Source: Phymatolithon calcareum
Lineage: Eukaryota; Rhodophyta; Florideophyceae; Hapalidiales
NCBI GenBank assembly: GCA_977006965.1
Contig: OZ345365.1
Location: 2,604,001 to 2,668,000 of the forward strand
DNA length: 64,000 bases
Direction of reading: 5' to 3'
Made by a program: the position numbers and the translations under genes. Of this stretch, positions 31,950 to 44,320 are shown one piece after another; position 1 is the stretch's first letter; every line of letters starts with the position of its first letter. The notes below the pieces were generated by a model. The model saw only the letters and a list, made by a program, of their open reading frames with translations, did not search any database and was not told the DNA's origin.

Positions 31950-33570
31950 GGCAAAACATCAACAAATGCATTCTCACCTTCACAGTTGCCTCACTCAGTG
32001 AAGCGATGATGACTCAGCAATACCATCAATTTGCTGTGAGAGCCGAAGTTATTAATACTGGGCCAGTGAGTTCACAAAGAAACGTAAATTTCTTTCATGT
32101 CACGCCACAAAATATACCCGTGAGGCAAAAGAGTAAGCGTACGCCATTGTCATCAGTTGCAAGAAATGAAAACGAACCATGAGTTAGCACATCATTCAGT
32201 AATGATCCCGAGATAAAGACAAGATTCCTTCCCCGGTACTGCGATGCCTTCAGAAAATATCAATGCCTTTCCGTCCATGCACAATACGTCATTGACGACT
32301 GCCAACGACGAAGACACAAGGGCAGCGTTACCAACAAAGAAAAACGTGCAATAGTCATCTGGAGCTGCCTTATATTGTACTTCTGAATCTCGCCTGACGC
32401 AGAGGAAGACGCACAAAAATCGTGAGGAAAGAGGAAGATGATCATAGTGTCGCAATGGGACGAGCAGAAGATGTTCAAAGCAGGGCATTGCGTTGAAAAA
32501 GAAGAAGAAATGTTGTTCCTGCCGTGCCAATACATGTAATCATGAAGCAAAACGTCAGCGTATGCCATTGTATACCATTGACATCTGTTGACAGAATGAA
32601 TGCGTACCACGAGTTAGAATCTCATTCAGAAATTCCCTTGAGATAGAAAGAAAATGTCGGTCTCAGGTAGTGCGATGCCAGATGAAAACGGCAATGCCTT
32701 TTCGTCCATGCACATTATGTCAATGACGAGTGCCAACGATGAAGAACTGCAGCGTTGCCAACAAAGACAAACTTGAAATAGTTAGCTGAAACGGCAGTGC
32801 ATTGTACCCCCTGAATCACGTCTGAAGCTGGAGAATGAAGCTCAAAAGATGTTCATAATGGAGCAATGCGTTCGCAACGAAAAGAAAATTCTGTTCCTGC
32901 CCTGCCACAACATATGCGCGTGAGGCAAAAACGTCAGCGCCCGCCATTGCCATCACTTCCAAGGAAAAAAACGAACCCTGAATTCTCATCTAATTCAGTA
33001 TTTATCCCGAGAAAAAGACAAGATTCCTTCCCCGGTACTGCGATGCCTTCAGAAAATATCGATGCCTTCTGGTCCATGCACACTACGTCAATGACGACTG
33101 CCAACGAAGAAGGCAAAACGGCAGCTTTACCAACAAAGAAAAACGTGCAATAGTTAGCTGAATCTGCCGTTCATTGTACTTTGAATCACGTCTGAAGCAG
33201 TAGGAAGACGTACAAAATTCGTTAAGAAGGCCGAAGATGTTCATAGTGCGGCATGTATTGAAAAAAAGTACATTTCGTTCCTGCTGTGCGCGACATATAA
33301 ACATGAGGAAAAACGTCAGCGTATGCCATTGTCATCTGTTGCTGGAATTAAAAACGAACCATGAGGTAACATCACGTTCAGAAATTATCCTGAGTTAAAA
33401 AGCAAAACTCTTTTCCGGTATTGTGATGCGCGCTGAAATCGTCAATGCCTTTTCGTCCATGAAAACTACGTCAATATCAATTCCAACGAACAAGACACAA
33501 CGGCAGCATTTCCCAGAACGAAAAATGGGAATAGTTTTGTTCGCCTCCCGTCAAAGAAGAGGAAGGCTCT
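31950..33570 (-). repeat. 385-bp satellite, block 2 (minus orientation)
   Basis: About four monomers. The landmark GTCCATGCAC (reverse of GTGCATGGAC) appears near 32.27, 32.70, 33.07 and 33.45 kb, giving a period of 370-430 bp. Monomers carry minus-strand ORFs of the recurrent peptide, best at 32530-32192 (FFFVGNAALVSSSLAVV, then LCMDGKALIFSEGI) and 33116-32934. Confidence 0.85.
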
Positions 33571-33599
33571 CTTGATGTAGAAACGGCACAAGGCTCATT

Positions 33600-34380
33600 G
33601 CACATTTCCAAATACATTGAGGAATCCTGCAAAATCATCCAAGACTGCTGCAACATGACCATGTATCCATCCGCATCGTGAAGAAGTATTCCGAATTACA
33701 TCGACCGGAGAGAGACCGAGACTGACTTGTCCGCGCCATTTAAACGCGCCAGATTTCCAATTATCGACACCATCGCGAATATTAGTCTTAGTTTCCGGCG
33801 GAGTGTAATGAAAGAAAGATGAACGCATGGATCATTTCGCACCCTAAAGGCCCAAAAAACAGAGCACAAGAGTCAGCAGATGTCGCTGTCATGGTCGACG
33901 TGCAGTGAGGCGGATGGAGAGAACGGCAGGTTCCCAACCGTGACGATAACACTTCTGTCGACTGGGCATATGGTATCGAGCGCAGTGAGTAGTGCGTGGA
34001 AAAGCGCTGCCGAGATTGATTTTTGAAGTTTTCGGCCGTCATTAGCAAAACCGGTGGAGTGGTTGCGAAAGTTGTTCAGTCGCCATTTCTGCAACCCACA
34101 GCTCTGCGGTGTTGTGGAGATTTCCGATTACCAAAGCACAGATACAAAATGCAGCGATACGGCAGCTCCAGCTGAGGGCCGTCGATGCCTTCACCAGTGG
34201 GGAAACGAGGGGCTCCGGGCACGTGATCCGAGCGATGGCAAATGGATAGTTACAACGGTGGTTATAGACTTCGCTGTGTGAGAAGAACGTTCTCAACAAA
34301 CGTACGGTCTTCGCAAGGAATAAATAACATCGGACAGTTACCTGTTTCGTGCGAAGTCTGCTGTGGCCCATAGCTTGTTC
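33600..34380 (-). repeat. D and A repeat blocks (minus orientation)
   Basis: Reverse complement of 43.68-44.32 kb. It includes the D segment (CGGTCGATGTAATTCGGAAT when read on the minus strand, here 33.69-33.72 kb) and the A segment with the ACCGCAGAGCTGTGG word near 34.1 kb. It completes the inverted copy of the composite unit recombinase end - satellite - D - A. Confidence 0.7.
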
Positions 34381-34570
34381 AGATGAGGGAGCGGGCTTTC
34401 AACGTCCACATTATCATTTCTACGTGAGATTGCATTTTTTGCGTTGATCATACTTTAGCTGATCTTCACCGGATCCATTCTTCCAACCCCCTACAGTACT
34501 TATCCTCTACTTCTTAGCTAATACATTTCTTCTTCTGTCACTCGATTGAGTTGTGCAGATACCTTTTCCT

Positions 34571-36052
34571 TTAGTACAGAGAATATTTTTGTAAATATTC
34601 TGAAGCACAAGCATCTAGGCTCGTACTATTCTTTCGCACAGTTAAAAGAAGAAAAAGGGACGGCAGGACAATGTCTCTGTGCACAGAAGCCATCAAGGGT
34701 CCCGAATGACCTTGAGGTGACCTCCCAGTCCACCAGCACTCAACTAATGGACCAAGCTCGCTTGCCAGATCGCAAATGCCTATTTTATGGTCCTGAATTA
34801 GAGATTCGTAAAATTCGGTGTCTGCATCGTAAATCGCTTTCCAAATACCGTAGACATGTGTTTGCACCAAAACATTTCTCATCTTGAAAACTTCTCGGTC
34901 CTCTGAATGTGCTCCTGATCTCGTCGCAGGTCCTTCTCTTTCAAAAGTCTTTTTCTCTTTTTTGCCATACATGTTAATGCCACTGTGTGTTACCTCAGTA
35001 GCCATACGGCAAAAGCGCTCGCTCGCCGATATGAACAAGAGCTCATTTTTTGCCGCCGTCATCATGCTGTCGCTTCCAGGAGGAAACTCCTCGAGCAAAG
35101 ATTGTAGTATGCTGCGCAAAGAGTTTTCGTGAGGATTAGCATATCGATGAATTACTGCAGCTGAAGCGTAGGATATGTCATTTTCAAGACGCAAAGTATC
35201 AAGCCCTTCGGATTCTTTCCGAATAAACGTCATTAGACCCTGACCCCATGGCGCATATACCCCATAAATGGCAGGTACAAAGCTATTTAGGGACAGAGCA
35301 AGTTCACCCATCTTATCCAAGAACGTCTCAACATCTGACATGAGAACTCTGGGACTGAGAAACCTATTTGCCTCGCTCGGATTGTATGCTTCTTCAGGGA
35401 CTTCCCATTCTCTTACGAATTCTTCCCGGACTTCTTTGATATGTGAGAGAAGATGCTTTTTCACAATTTCCACATGAATTTGAATGTCGGAGCATCCTTC
35501 CAAAATTGGCCTGCCGCGCAAATTGAATCCGAAGTTGACCTCATTTGTATGGTGAACAAAAAGTGATGCCATCAAACATCGCAACTAAATAAAGGATAGA
35601 AATGGAAGCGACTTGAGCCATGCGGGAACGAGATCGGAGATTTTGGTTACTCTGCGGCTTTGCTCATACGCTGAAGAGAGCCAGGTTTTGGCGATGTGCT
35701 CATCAGTTATCCTCTTAGTGGGGTCTGGATCCTTCCAAGAAGTTACTGTTTGCGAGATCAAGTTCAAAACTCGGCATGCCACGCGCCTGTACTGCATTGA
35801 CCTTGCAGACGGCTTCCATCTCTCATTGAATTGCTTAACTGCACCTTTCGGCCATTTGTCGGTTGTGGCCTTGACCCGGCGAGAGAAAATCCCCAGTAGC
35901 GACTTTACGGAGTCGCCTTAAGATAAAAGCTCTGATTCACCACACGAAGATGCCAAGATATCTGCAGTTGTTCCTCCAAAACGGTCATGAAGATCAGGCC
36001 ATAGAATCTCGCATGCGCTCTCTTGATCAAGCTTTCTTAGTCCAGTGGCCAT
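34571..36052 (-). pseudogene. unknown gene with two in-frame stops
   Basis: One minus-strand frame runs from ATG 36052 (MATGLRKLDQESACEILWPD) to a TAA at 34571, about 493 codons. It is broken only by TAA (35918-35920, between SELLS and GDSVKSLL) and TAG (35585-35587, between SLPFLSFI and LRCLMASLF). No frameshift is needed. The protein is rich in charged and helical segments (ATTDKWPKGAVKQFNERW, VKKHLLSHIKEVREEF, ERFCRMATEVTHSGINMYG). I recognise no domain. It lies just outside the end of the composite repeat, so it could belong to the recombinase-bearing element or be an independent gene. Confidence 0.65.
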
Positions 36053-36419
36053 CTTGCTAGAATTGAGTACGAAACAGTTTCACCATGTGCCCCACCTTCT
36101 GCACCATACTTGCTTGAGGTGAGTTCTCATCCAAATACTTTTAGGGAATTATAGCTCTACACTACGCCAATTTGTGTCGAATTTGGCCTCGAAGAGCTCT
36201 AATTGGTTATTTTACTTATTATTGGCCGATAATTCTCTCTAAAAAAGAAATATTCATTTACCCCGAATAATTTTCAGTCCCGAACCAACATCAGAAATTG
36301 ATCTCCCGAGAAAGGACAACTGATCACAGTGAAATTCTGTGTGTTCGTCCGGGCCCGATCTAATGACGTGTCGTTCGGTGCTTCTAACGTACTCGAACGC
36401 TTGATTTCGAGCAAGCTTT

Positions 36420-38310
36420 GACGGGAGGCGAACAAAACTATTTCCACTTTACGCTCCTGGTAATGCTGCCGTTGTGCCTTGTTCGTTGGACATTGTTATT
36501 GACGCAGCGTGCATGGTCGAAAAGGCATTGACGTTTTCAGAAGGCATCGCACTACCGGAGAAAGAGTTTTGCTTTTTAAGTCAGGATAATTACTGGTTGT
36601 GATGCCAACTCATGGTTCGTTTTCATTTCTAGCAACCGATGGCAATGGCATACGCTGGCATTCTGTCACATGTTTATATGTTGCGGCACGGAAGGAACGA
36701 AATTTACGTTTTTTTCAACGCATCGCCCTACTACGAACATCTTCTGATTTCCTAATTATTCTTGTCCGTCTTTCTACTGCGTCAGGCTAGATTCAAAAGT
36801 GCAATGTACGGCCGTTTCAGCTAACTATTGCACGTTTTTCGATATTGGTAACCCTGCCGTTGTATCTTCGCTTTTGGGAATTGTCACTGACATAGTGTGC
36901 ATGGACTGAAAGGCATTTACGTATGCAGAAGGCATCGCACAACCGGACAAAGACTATTTCTTTTTATCTCCTGATAATTACTGAATTTGACGATAACTCC
37001 TGGTTTGTTTTCATTTCTTGCACCCGATGACAATCGCATATGCTGACTCATCTGCCTTTCGTTTCTATGTCGTGGCGAGGCAGGAATGATATTTACTTTT
37101 CTTTCCCAACGCATTGCCCCACTATGAACATCTTCGGCTTTCCTATCGAAGTTGAAGATCTTTCTCCAGGTTCAGACGTGATTCAAGGGTACAATGCACG
37201 GCCGTTTCTTCGTCCTTGGTAGTCCGCATTGACGCATGTGCATGGACGAAAAGGCATTGACGTTTTTAGCAGGCATCGCACTGCCGGAGAAAGAGTTTGC
37301 TTTTTAACTCAAGAGAATTACTGAACCTGATTTGATCTCATGGTACGCTTTCATTTCTTGTAACCGATGGAAATGGCATACGCTGACCTATATGCCTTAC
37401 GTTTATATGGGGCATAAACGAACTTTACTTTTCTTTTTCAACGTATTGTCCCACTATGAACATCTTCTTCTTCCCTAACGATTTTAGTGCGTCTTTCTAC
37501 AGCTTCAGGCGAGAATCAAAAGTACAATGTAGGGCCGCTTCTTCTAACTATTGCAAGTTTTTCATTGTTCGTAACTCTGCAGTTGTTTCTTCGTCGTCGG
37601 TAATCGTCGTTCACTTAGTGCGCATGGAAGCAAAAGCATTGACATTTTCAGAAGGCATCACTTTGCCGGGGAAAGAGTTCTGCTTTTTAAGTCGGAATAA
37701 TTGCTGAATGAGATGGTAATTAATGGTTCGCTTTCATTTCTAGCAACTGACGACAATGCCGTACACTGAGTCATCTGCAATATTTTCATATTCTGCGGCG
37801 AGGAGGGAACGAAATTTATTTTTCTTTCTCATCGCATTGTGACACTATGATCATCTTCTTCTTTCCTAACGAATTTTCTGTGTCTTTCTACTGGGTCAGA
37901 CGAGATTCAAAGGTACAATGTATGGCCGTTTCAGCGAATTGTTGCAAGTTTTTTCTTTGTTGGTAACGCTGCCGTTGTGTTTTCGTTGCTGGAAATTGTC
38001 ATTGAGATAGTGCGCATGGACGCAAAAGCATAGACATCCACAGAAGGCATAGCACTACCGGGGAAAAGGTTTTGCTTTTCATCTCAGGATAATTTCTGAA
38101 TGAGATGTTAATTCATGGTTCGTTTTCATTTCCAGAATCTGATGGCAATGGCATACGCTGAATCTTTTTCCTCACGGGTACATGTTCTGGCGCGGCATGA
38201 ATGAAATTTAGTTTTCTTTTTCAACGCATTGCGCCACTGTGAACATCTTCTGCTCTCGTAGCGAATTTTGTATGTCTTTCTACTGTATCAGGCGAGATTT
38301 AAGTGTACAC
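36420..38310 (+). repeat. 385-bp satellite, block 3
   Basis: Five monomers with GTGCATGGAC-type landmarks near 36.50, 36.89, 37.23, 37.62 and 38.01 kb (spacings about 390, 340, 390 and 390). The monomer around 37.456-37.707 kb carries an 83-codon ORF (MNIFFFPNDFSASFYSF...). The A and D blocks are not present on the left, where the array starts abruptly with TTTGACGGGAGGCGAACAAA. Confidence 0.88.
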
Positions 38311-38760
38311 TATAGGGCCCATTTCATATCGTGTTTTAAGGTAGTTTGAAACGTTCTTGTGGCATCTGTGATTTTCCGCCGTTTCTTGGTCAGGAGAAAG
38401 ATTCAAAATGTGACGGGGCGATCCCAGGGTGCTTATTTTCGGAGAACTTTTAGGTTCTGTGCGGACGTTGCGTATGACGGAGGAGGGCAAAAAGTAAAGT
38501 TCGCCCAGAAAGCTGAGAACGGGAATATAAAATAAAATTGGTAGTAGGAGCATATAGGTCCCGGTGATATCCTTTTATCATGAAGAATATGGTAACGAAG
38601 GTGCTTTCGTTTTGGAATAGTGCCGGAAGCGAACAACAACATTTTGCTGCATGAGCCTATGCTTGGAAAATTGATACATGTTTACTCACGAAACGTAAAA
38701 ACATCGTTCACAATATTCACCATCCAGGTTAATGTACTAAACGTCTTCTTCCATGATGAG

Positions 38761-39123
38761 CTAGTTGGGCCTGTGTGCACGGTCCACACGGATCTCTCGC
38801 CCGTTTAAAATTGCACCGTTCATGGAGATAAGCGCGGTCTTGGCTGCAACTGAATCGCTAAAGCGCACAAATCCGAAACCGCGAGATCGCCGACTGCCAC
38901 GCTCCAATACAACTTTGGCGTCAATCACGGTGCCGGCGGACGAAAACGCCTTCCAGAGATTTTCATTTGTCGTGGACCACGCGAGGTTTCCAACAAAAAG
39001 GCGAGTGACCTCAACATCTTGGACGGCGTGAGCAGGGAGTGGTTTCTGGTTGTTCAGGGGTGCATCAGATATCTGGAATGAGTGATCCATGGTTTTCTCA
39101 GAAATGGGCAAAGACAGATTCAT
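38761..39123 (-). CDS. single-RRM RNA-binding protein
   Basis: Small RNA-binding protein of 120 residues with one complete RRM. RNP2 is RLFVGNL (41-47), RNP1 is RGFGFVRF (81-88), and the fold is completed by SMNGAILNGREIRVDRA. Such proteins bind RNA in splicing, stress response or organelle RNA processing; which of these applies cannot be told. The 37-residue N-terminal leader contains few acidic residues at first but also MDHSFQISD, so it is not a clear transit peptide. There is no glycine-rich tail. It is the most ordinary host-like gene in the window and is unbroken. The start at 39123 is the first ATG after an untranslated stretch. Confidence 0.88.
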   Translation of the reverse strand: MNLSLPISEKTMDHSFQISDAPLNNQKPLPAHAVQDVEVTRLFVGNLAWSTTNENLWKAFSSAGTVIDAKVVLERGSRRSRGFGFVRFSDSVAAKTALISMNGAILNGREIRVDRAHRPN

Positions 39124-40119
39124 GATTGTAGAAAGAATGGGACCAGAAAGTCGAGAGATGGCCTCCGCTCACTCCATATGAGAGACAGATGATTTATGGA
39201 CCGCAGAAGCCTTCTGTAAGACAAAGTTACTTTACTAACGGCCCCTACACTAACCTTGAATCATAAAAGCTTTTGGTTGCAAACTCATAGATGATTATCT
39301 GTGTAGGTTCGCAGAGCTTGGGTTTCCGTGATCACTCTCGTCTGATAGAGATACTTGACCAATATCATCAGAAGATTCTATTCCAGGCCCGATTAGGGTC
39401 TGTGTCCATCAAAATGGTGCCCGAGCTTGAATTCGTTTTTCATGATATAGTCGGAGCGTCATGCTCTTTTCAATAGTTTACAGTTCGGCGAGAGTAAAAT
39501 TATTTTGTGAAGGAAACTTCTCCCTACTACATTCCTTGTCATTTTTACTTCAATCGCCTCTCTGACGTGCCACTATCTATCATTACAACGTGCAGCATTT
39601 CCTCGCTATCGTTCACATGCTGGATTTTACGTTTCTAAAGCTAAAGTAACTTATTGCCATCGCCTCGTAGACTAAATTCACAAGACATGTTAGACTTCGG
39701 TAATTCGACGTCCCAGTAGTCTAAAAACGTGGTGGATCTCGTTCTTTCTAGGTGAATTAAGTAAAATGACCACGTATTATTCCGTACTTGGAAAAACGAT
39801 TACCAAGCACGGGTGTCGTTATGAGCTTTGTTCGGACTGTCAGCAAACGGCACTAGGTCCATAGATCAGGACCGTTGAGACCTGAGTTCGCGCCAGTGCC
39901 ATGATGATTATTCTTCACATCTACGGTTTATGGTTACGGTTTTATACTAGTCCATGCCCCCGGGAAAGAGCCAACTAACTAAAGCTTTGGTTCTCGATCA
40001 AATTATGACGAGGTCTCATCTATGAAGACTGAGAGAAGCCCAAAATGGGAATAGCTCATTTAAGGTAAGACTGATTGCCGTTGACGACTCGGAACATGGA
40101 TCTTGCTTGTGGGGGTCAT
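39124..40119. other. stretch without a confident gene
   Basis: No ORF of note and no repeat shared with other parts of the window. Probably the upstream region of the RRM gene and the downstream region of the spliced gene at 40.1-40.6 kb. Confidence 0.45.
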
Positions 40120-40589
40120 TCATCTCCTATTTTGGTCCGTTTTGCTGCTTGGGTGGATATGCAGGCCTAGGCAAGTCGCTCGCCAGCTTCTTGATGTCTT
40201 GGTTAATTTCTTGGCCCATTTAGGCTTCAGGAGCACTCTGCGAAGAATGCGCATGTACGTAATATCAATTAATCGATAGCATTCCACAACCAGACTAGTG
40301 GCAAAAAGGGAAACTATAAAAGAATCAGCACAAGCAGAGGGTATGGTGACTTTGCGGTTCAACGCCAGAAGTGGGCATGTCTACAGTACCTGGTAGTCAA
40401 AGGGATCTTATCCGAAAAAGAAGGGAAACAACTACTATTTTCAATTTTATACGTTTTCCAGTACTTACGAACAATAACGCCACTTGCCGTCATTGAAGAC
40501 ACGTCTTTTTCGGGGAGAAAACCACAAATTCTCCAAAGTTCTCCGAAATAGATTGACCTTGCACCACCGAGATTCAGATCTGAAGTCAT
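40120..40589 (-). CDS. probable small spliced membrane protein
   Basis: Two minus-strand ORFs join cleanly if 40314-40468 is an intron: 5' site C|GTAAGTAC at 40468 and 3' site CTGATTCTTTTATAG| at 40314, 155 nt, phase 1. Exon 1 from ATG 40589 reads MTSDLNLGGARSIYFGELWR...SSMTASGVIV and exon 2 continues LSLFATSLVVECYRLIDITY...RRVLLKPKWAKKLTK. The join creates an uninterrupted hydrophobic segment. About 104 residues. Unrecognised; a single-pass membrane protein is an inference. The start may lie further upstream, because TTAATTGCAG just before could be another 3' splice site. Confidence 0.5.
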
Positions 40590-41044
40590 CTCTCTCCACT
40601 CATGCTGCAATTAAGGGTTAAACTTTCGCATTCCTGAAGAGCACAAATTCAGATTTCTGTGTATTTAATTTGGTTTTATTGAGGTTCCAGGTGCTCCATG
40701 GCGGAAGATAAGGCAGGGGTTATTCCCCTATGGGGCTATCAAGAAGTGCTCTTTATTTTTCCTCTACTTAGATTACGGCAGGGCGTTAATCCTGCTAGGT
40801 AATAGTAAGCACGCTTCTTCTCTGTCTGCTGATCGTCATTAGACGATTCGATCCGAAGCAACTGCAGTGATTCCACGTAAAAGAATGAAAGTTTTCAGAC
40901 TTGATATTTGTCCTGCTATGGAGTGGTATCAAAGAAAACAGCACTGGGCCCATGCCAACTTTATACATAATTGATCGCTATATGTTTCTAAGCCGTCGAA
41001 TGTGATCTGACTTCTGCAAAAGAGCCCTTTCTCGAGAATGTGCT

Positions 41045-41100
41045 CCCTGGAGAGTGTGAGAGGACTGTACGGTCGTACAGTCTTCTCACCCTCTCCAGGG
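41045..41100. repeat. long imperfect hairpin
   Basis: Arms starting CCCTGGAGAGTGTGAGA and ending TCTCACCCTCTCCAGGG, with GACTGTACG and CGTACAGTC continuing to the centre. One or two bulges. It lies 220 bp upstream of the ORF at 41319. Confidence 0.8.
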
Positions 41101-41318
41101 GAGGGCTGGATATTTTTTAACTCAGCTCTATTGACTCAACGCACCCGCAATATCCCTTCTACTGTGAACACAGCTATGAGTACTCAAATGTGCTTCACAT
41201 GAAAGGAATATGAATATTCACAGTATACGCGTATCAAAAATTCAGTGTCATTCACCGGCGTACTTCAGAGTTGGCAATAATTTGTATCCTTTGAAGTTCG
41301 AGAATTGGTCACGTCAAC

Positions 41319-41984
41319 ATGGATCGCCGAAAGTCATTACAAGTAGGAGGTGCAGGAGAGGGAAACCTCCCAAGAATGGCATTCACAATTCGCGATGAGA
41401 ACGAGACTTTTCTTCTTCTTAACGCAACTGTGGCACAAAGCGGAGAATTTTTGAAAACAAGGAGACAACAAATATGGAGAGACGCTCTCTATGAATTTGC
41501 ACTTCCCTATTGCCCCTGGACTACTGCAAAGGAGAAGGTCATACAAGCGGAATCTGATCCTCGAGACCATATTGCGTCATCTGATATCGCCGCGGAAATG
41601 GCAATAGATTGCATGTCTTCTAAAACAAATCGGACTGATGGAGAAGTAGTTCCGCGCCTTGTCAGATTTCAAAACGCGAAAGACGTTGTTGATTGCTGGC
41701 GGCGGGGAATTTTAAAGCATCGAAAATCTGTCAATCCTATCTACAAGATCGCTACCGCCGAACTGAGAAAGAAAGTTTGGGGGCAGGGGTATGACGACCG
41801 CTGGTGGAAGAAAGAAGGTCACAAGCAAGCGTTTGGAAGAATCAAGAAAGTTGTATTGGCTGTGATTTCCTTTTCTAATGGTCTTTGCAAGGCGGACACA
41901 GAAGGACAAGATGGAGACTGGGAGAACGCAGTACTAGAATTTAGCAATGTTGGGAAAGACGCTCCTCTATCGAAGATAAAGTAG
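41319..41984 (+). CDS. unknown 221-residue protein
   Basis: Uninterrupted ORF with protein-like composition: MDRRKSLQVGGAGEGN, FTIRDENETFLLLNATVAQS, CWRRGILKHRKSVNPIYKIA, WGQGYDDRWWKKEGHKQAFG and KKVVLAVISFSNGLC. Basic and Trp-rich in the second half. Only N-terminal and internal starts compete; 41319 is the first ATG in frame. No domain recognised. It stands between satellite blocks, so it may be an accessory gene of the surrounding mobile DNA. Confidence 0.55.
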   Translation: MDRRKSLQVGGAGEGNLPRMAFTIRDENETFLLLNATVAQSGEFLKTRRQQIWRDALYEFALPYCPWTTAKEKVIQAESDPRDHIASSDIAAEMAIDCMSSKTNRTDGEVVPRLVRFQNAKDVVDCWRRGILKHRKSVNPIYKIATAELRKKVWGQGYDDRWWKKEGHKQAFGRIKKVVLAVISFSNGLCKADTEGQDGDWENAVLEFSNVGKDAPLSKIK

Positions 41985-41989
41985 AGCGT

Positions 41990-43640
41990 GGTAAAACTGA
42001 GAAGAAAGATTAACAGCTCTTCAACACTATAGTAAAGGCTCAAAGAGCTGAAATGTACGCCAAGTGGCGTCCAGTGAAGCTGTGTGGATGCTTCGGGAAA
42101 CTTTACGTTCATATTAATAATTTGCATCTTAACGCCGTACATAAAATGGAACTAGAGGTTGTAAATAGCGACAAATACTTCCGTCAATTCTGAGCAATTT
42201 ACACATTTACGGCCCTGGTTTGAGAATATAAAGCTCACATCTGGGGTGGAAATGCAAACTTTCTCAGTCCTCTTGGTGCTGCGAGTATTTTCAGCCGTTT
42301 TTAACAATTTAATCATTAAAAATCATGTTCATGTTGTGAGCATGCACAACCGTGCTGAAAAAAGATAACATTCAGAGCCCTGTGAGATTCTGTGAGTAAT
42401 CACAAGCCTTATTCATGCATTTAATCATTGTCTTTCCTTTGTACTTGCAAGGACGGAACAGCGAGATATTGCGGCACACGAGCAATTGTAATTCGTAATG
42501 TAGTGTATTTAATTTCATAATCCAGTCCGAAATTGAGCTGACGTTCACCACGGCGCATGCGTGATATTAACACGTGCACACCCGCTGATTAGAATTCGCC
42601 AAGCCGTCACAGCCCGTTCACCGTGTACCGGGGCCGGGGTGTTGTGTGCAGGCTTCAGACTAGGCATCTGCGGACAGCAATATGCGCCATACAAGGATTT
42701 TCAAATCTTATCTGTGTCAGAGAATAGCCTTCGCACTATTCCGTTAAGGCAGATGAGCGATGGAAGCGATGTGCGCCAAAGGTGCCATATTGTCAACCAA
42801 GCCCTCTGTTCGGTGTGTTCTTTCCTCGTATGGAAGGCTACAAGCATTCCACACACGGCATTTATTATTAAATCCCATCGCCCCTGTGCCCCGACGCACT
42901 TGCCGCTCCCTTGAACGGGTCCTTTTTCACGGCAGGCCAAGGCATCTCCCTTGTCCTCAGCTCAGTGTATGCAGTGGGCGTTCGTGATTTTGTTGCGTGC
43001 CACGAGATCAGAGCTGCGGCGGCGCCGTATACATCGGCGGTGAAAACGAGTCTACATACCTCACCCTCCGTTTGTGCTAATTGCTCCCATCCCGAGTGAT
43101 CCCCGGAGTGTGATCCCCCCTCGGATTGAGAAGTCATTTCAAAGCGCCCAATTCGCTGGGATCCGCTTGGGATCATTCCACTCGCGAATTGTGCTCGAAA
43201 ATATCCCTCGTCGTTGTGATTACCCTTTCACGCGTATTTCACGTCGCAGGCGCAGCAGTGCTGTCCAACTGGCCACATTCCGGGCTCTCAGTTGTACCTC
43301 CTCGTCTGATCAAGTGCGTCGCAGTTCTACGGTTCCCGTGCGTGCCCGCGCACTCCCGCTATACTGCTACTCACCGGATCATTTGTTGGAAGCCTTTCGG
43401 CTGGCAGGAAATTTCTGTTGAATGCGAGAGCACAACTCAATTCTGCAAAGGGCGCTTGTCATATCTTGATTCCGCACGCGAGCACAATTGTAATTCTCCA
43501 CGAGAGGCTTTTTTGGAAATCGAATGTTTGATTTCTGTTCGCCTCAGAACGGGGAGCGCAGCGCCGCCTCGCAAACTGGAGGTCTTTTCACTGGTCACCA
43601 GGTGGATGTTCAGTTCTGACCGATGTATTGGTCTCATCGA
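41990..43640. other. stretch without a confident gene
   Basis: The part from 42.55 to 43.5 kb is richer in G+C. A minus-strand ORF at 43176-42868 (GEVCRLVFTADVYGAAAALI, then MPWPAVKKDPFKG) and a plus-strand ORF at 42561-42914 compete for the same bases; neither can be supported. 42.33-42.41 kb has degenerate words like TGTGAGATTCTGTGAG. Confidence 0.4.
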
Positions 43641-44320
43641 TATGTAGCCATTTAATGGGCGCGTACGTCCCTGGTTTCCACACTGGTGAAGGCATCGACT
43701 GCCGTCAGCTGGAGCTGACGTTTCGCTGCATTTTGTATCTGCGCTTTTGACAATCGGAAATCTCAACAACACCGCAGAGCTGTGGGTTGTAGAAATGGCG
43801 AAGAACAACTCTCGCAACCACTCCACCAGTTTTGCTAATGATGGCCGAAAACAGAAATCAATCTCGACAGCGCTTTTCCACACACTACCCACTGCGCTTG
43901 ATAACATAAGCCCAGTCAATGGAAGTGTTATCGTCACGGTTGGGCACCCGCCGTCCTCTCCATCTACCTCACTGCACGTCGACCATGACAACGATATCTG
44001 TTGACTCTTGTGCTCGGTTTTTTTGAGCCTTTGTGGTGCGAAATGATCAATGCGTTCATCTCTCTGTCATTACACTGCGCGGGAAGCTAAGACTAACATT
44101 TCCGGTGGTGTTGATAATCGGAAATCTGGCACGTTTAAATGGCGTGGACAAGTCAGTCTCGGCCTCTCTCCGGTCGATGTAATTCGGAATACCTCTTTAC
44201 GATGCTTACGGATACATGGTCACGGTGCAGCAGTCTTGGATGATTTTGCGGGATTCCTCGATGTATTTGGAAATGTACAATGAGCCTCGCACCGTTTCTA
44301 CATCAAGAGAGCCTTCCGTA
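43641..44320 (+). repeat. A and D repeat blocks before satellite block 4
   Basis: Best plus-strand copy of the composite unit's left part: CATCGACTGCCGTCAGCTGG, ACACCGCAGAGCTGTGG, CACACACTACCCACTGCGC (A), then TGTTGACTCTTGTGCTCGG, GGCGTGGACAAGTCAGTCTC and CGGTCGATGTAATTCGGAAT (D). The reverse complement is at 33.6-34.38 kb. Confidence 0.7.

Noticed and set aside
42868-43176. Minus-strand ORF with GEVCRLVFTADVYGAAAALI
   Set aside because: It reminded me of a motif in retroelement proteins, but it is short, competes with plus-strand ORFs in a G+C-rich stretch, and has no supporting neighbours.
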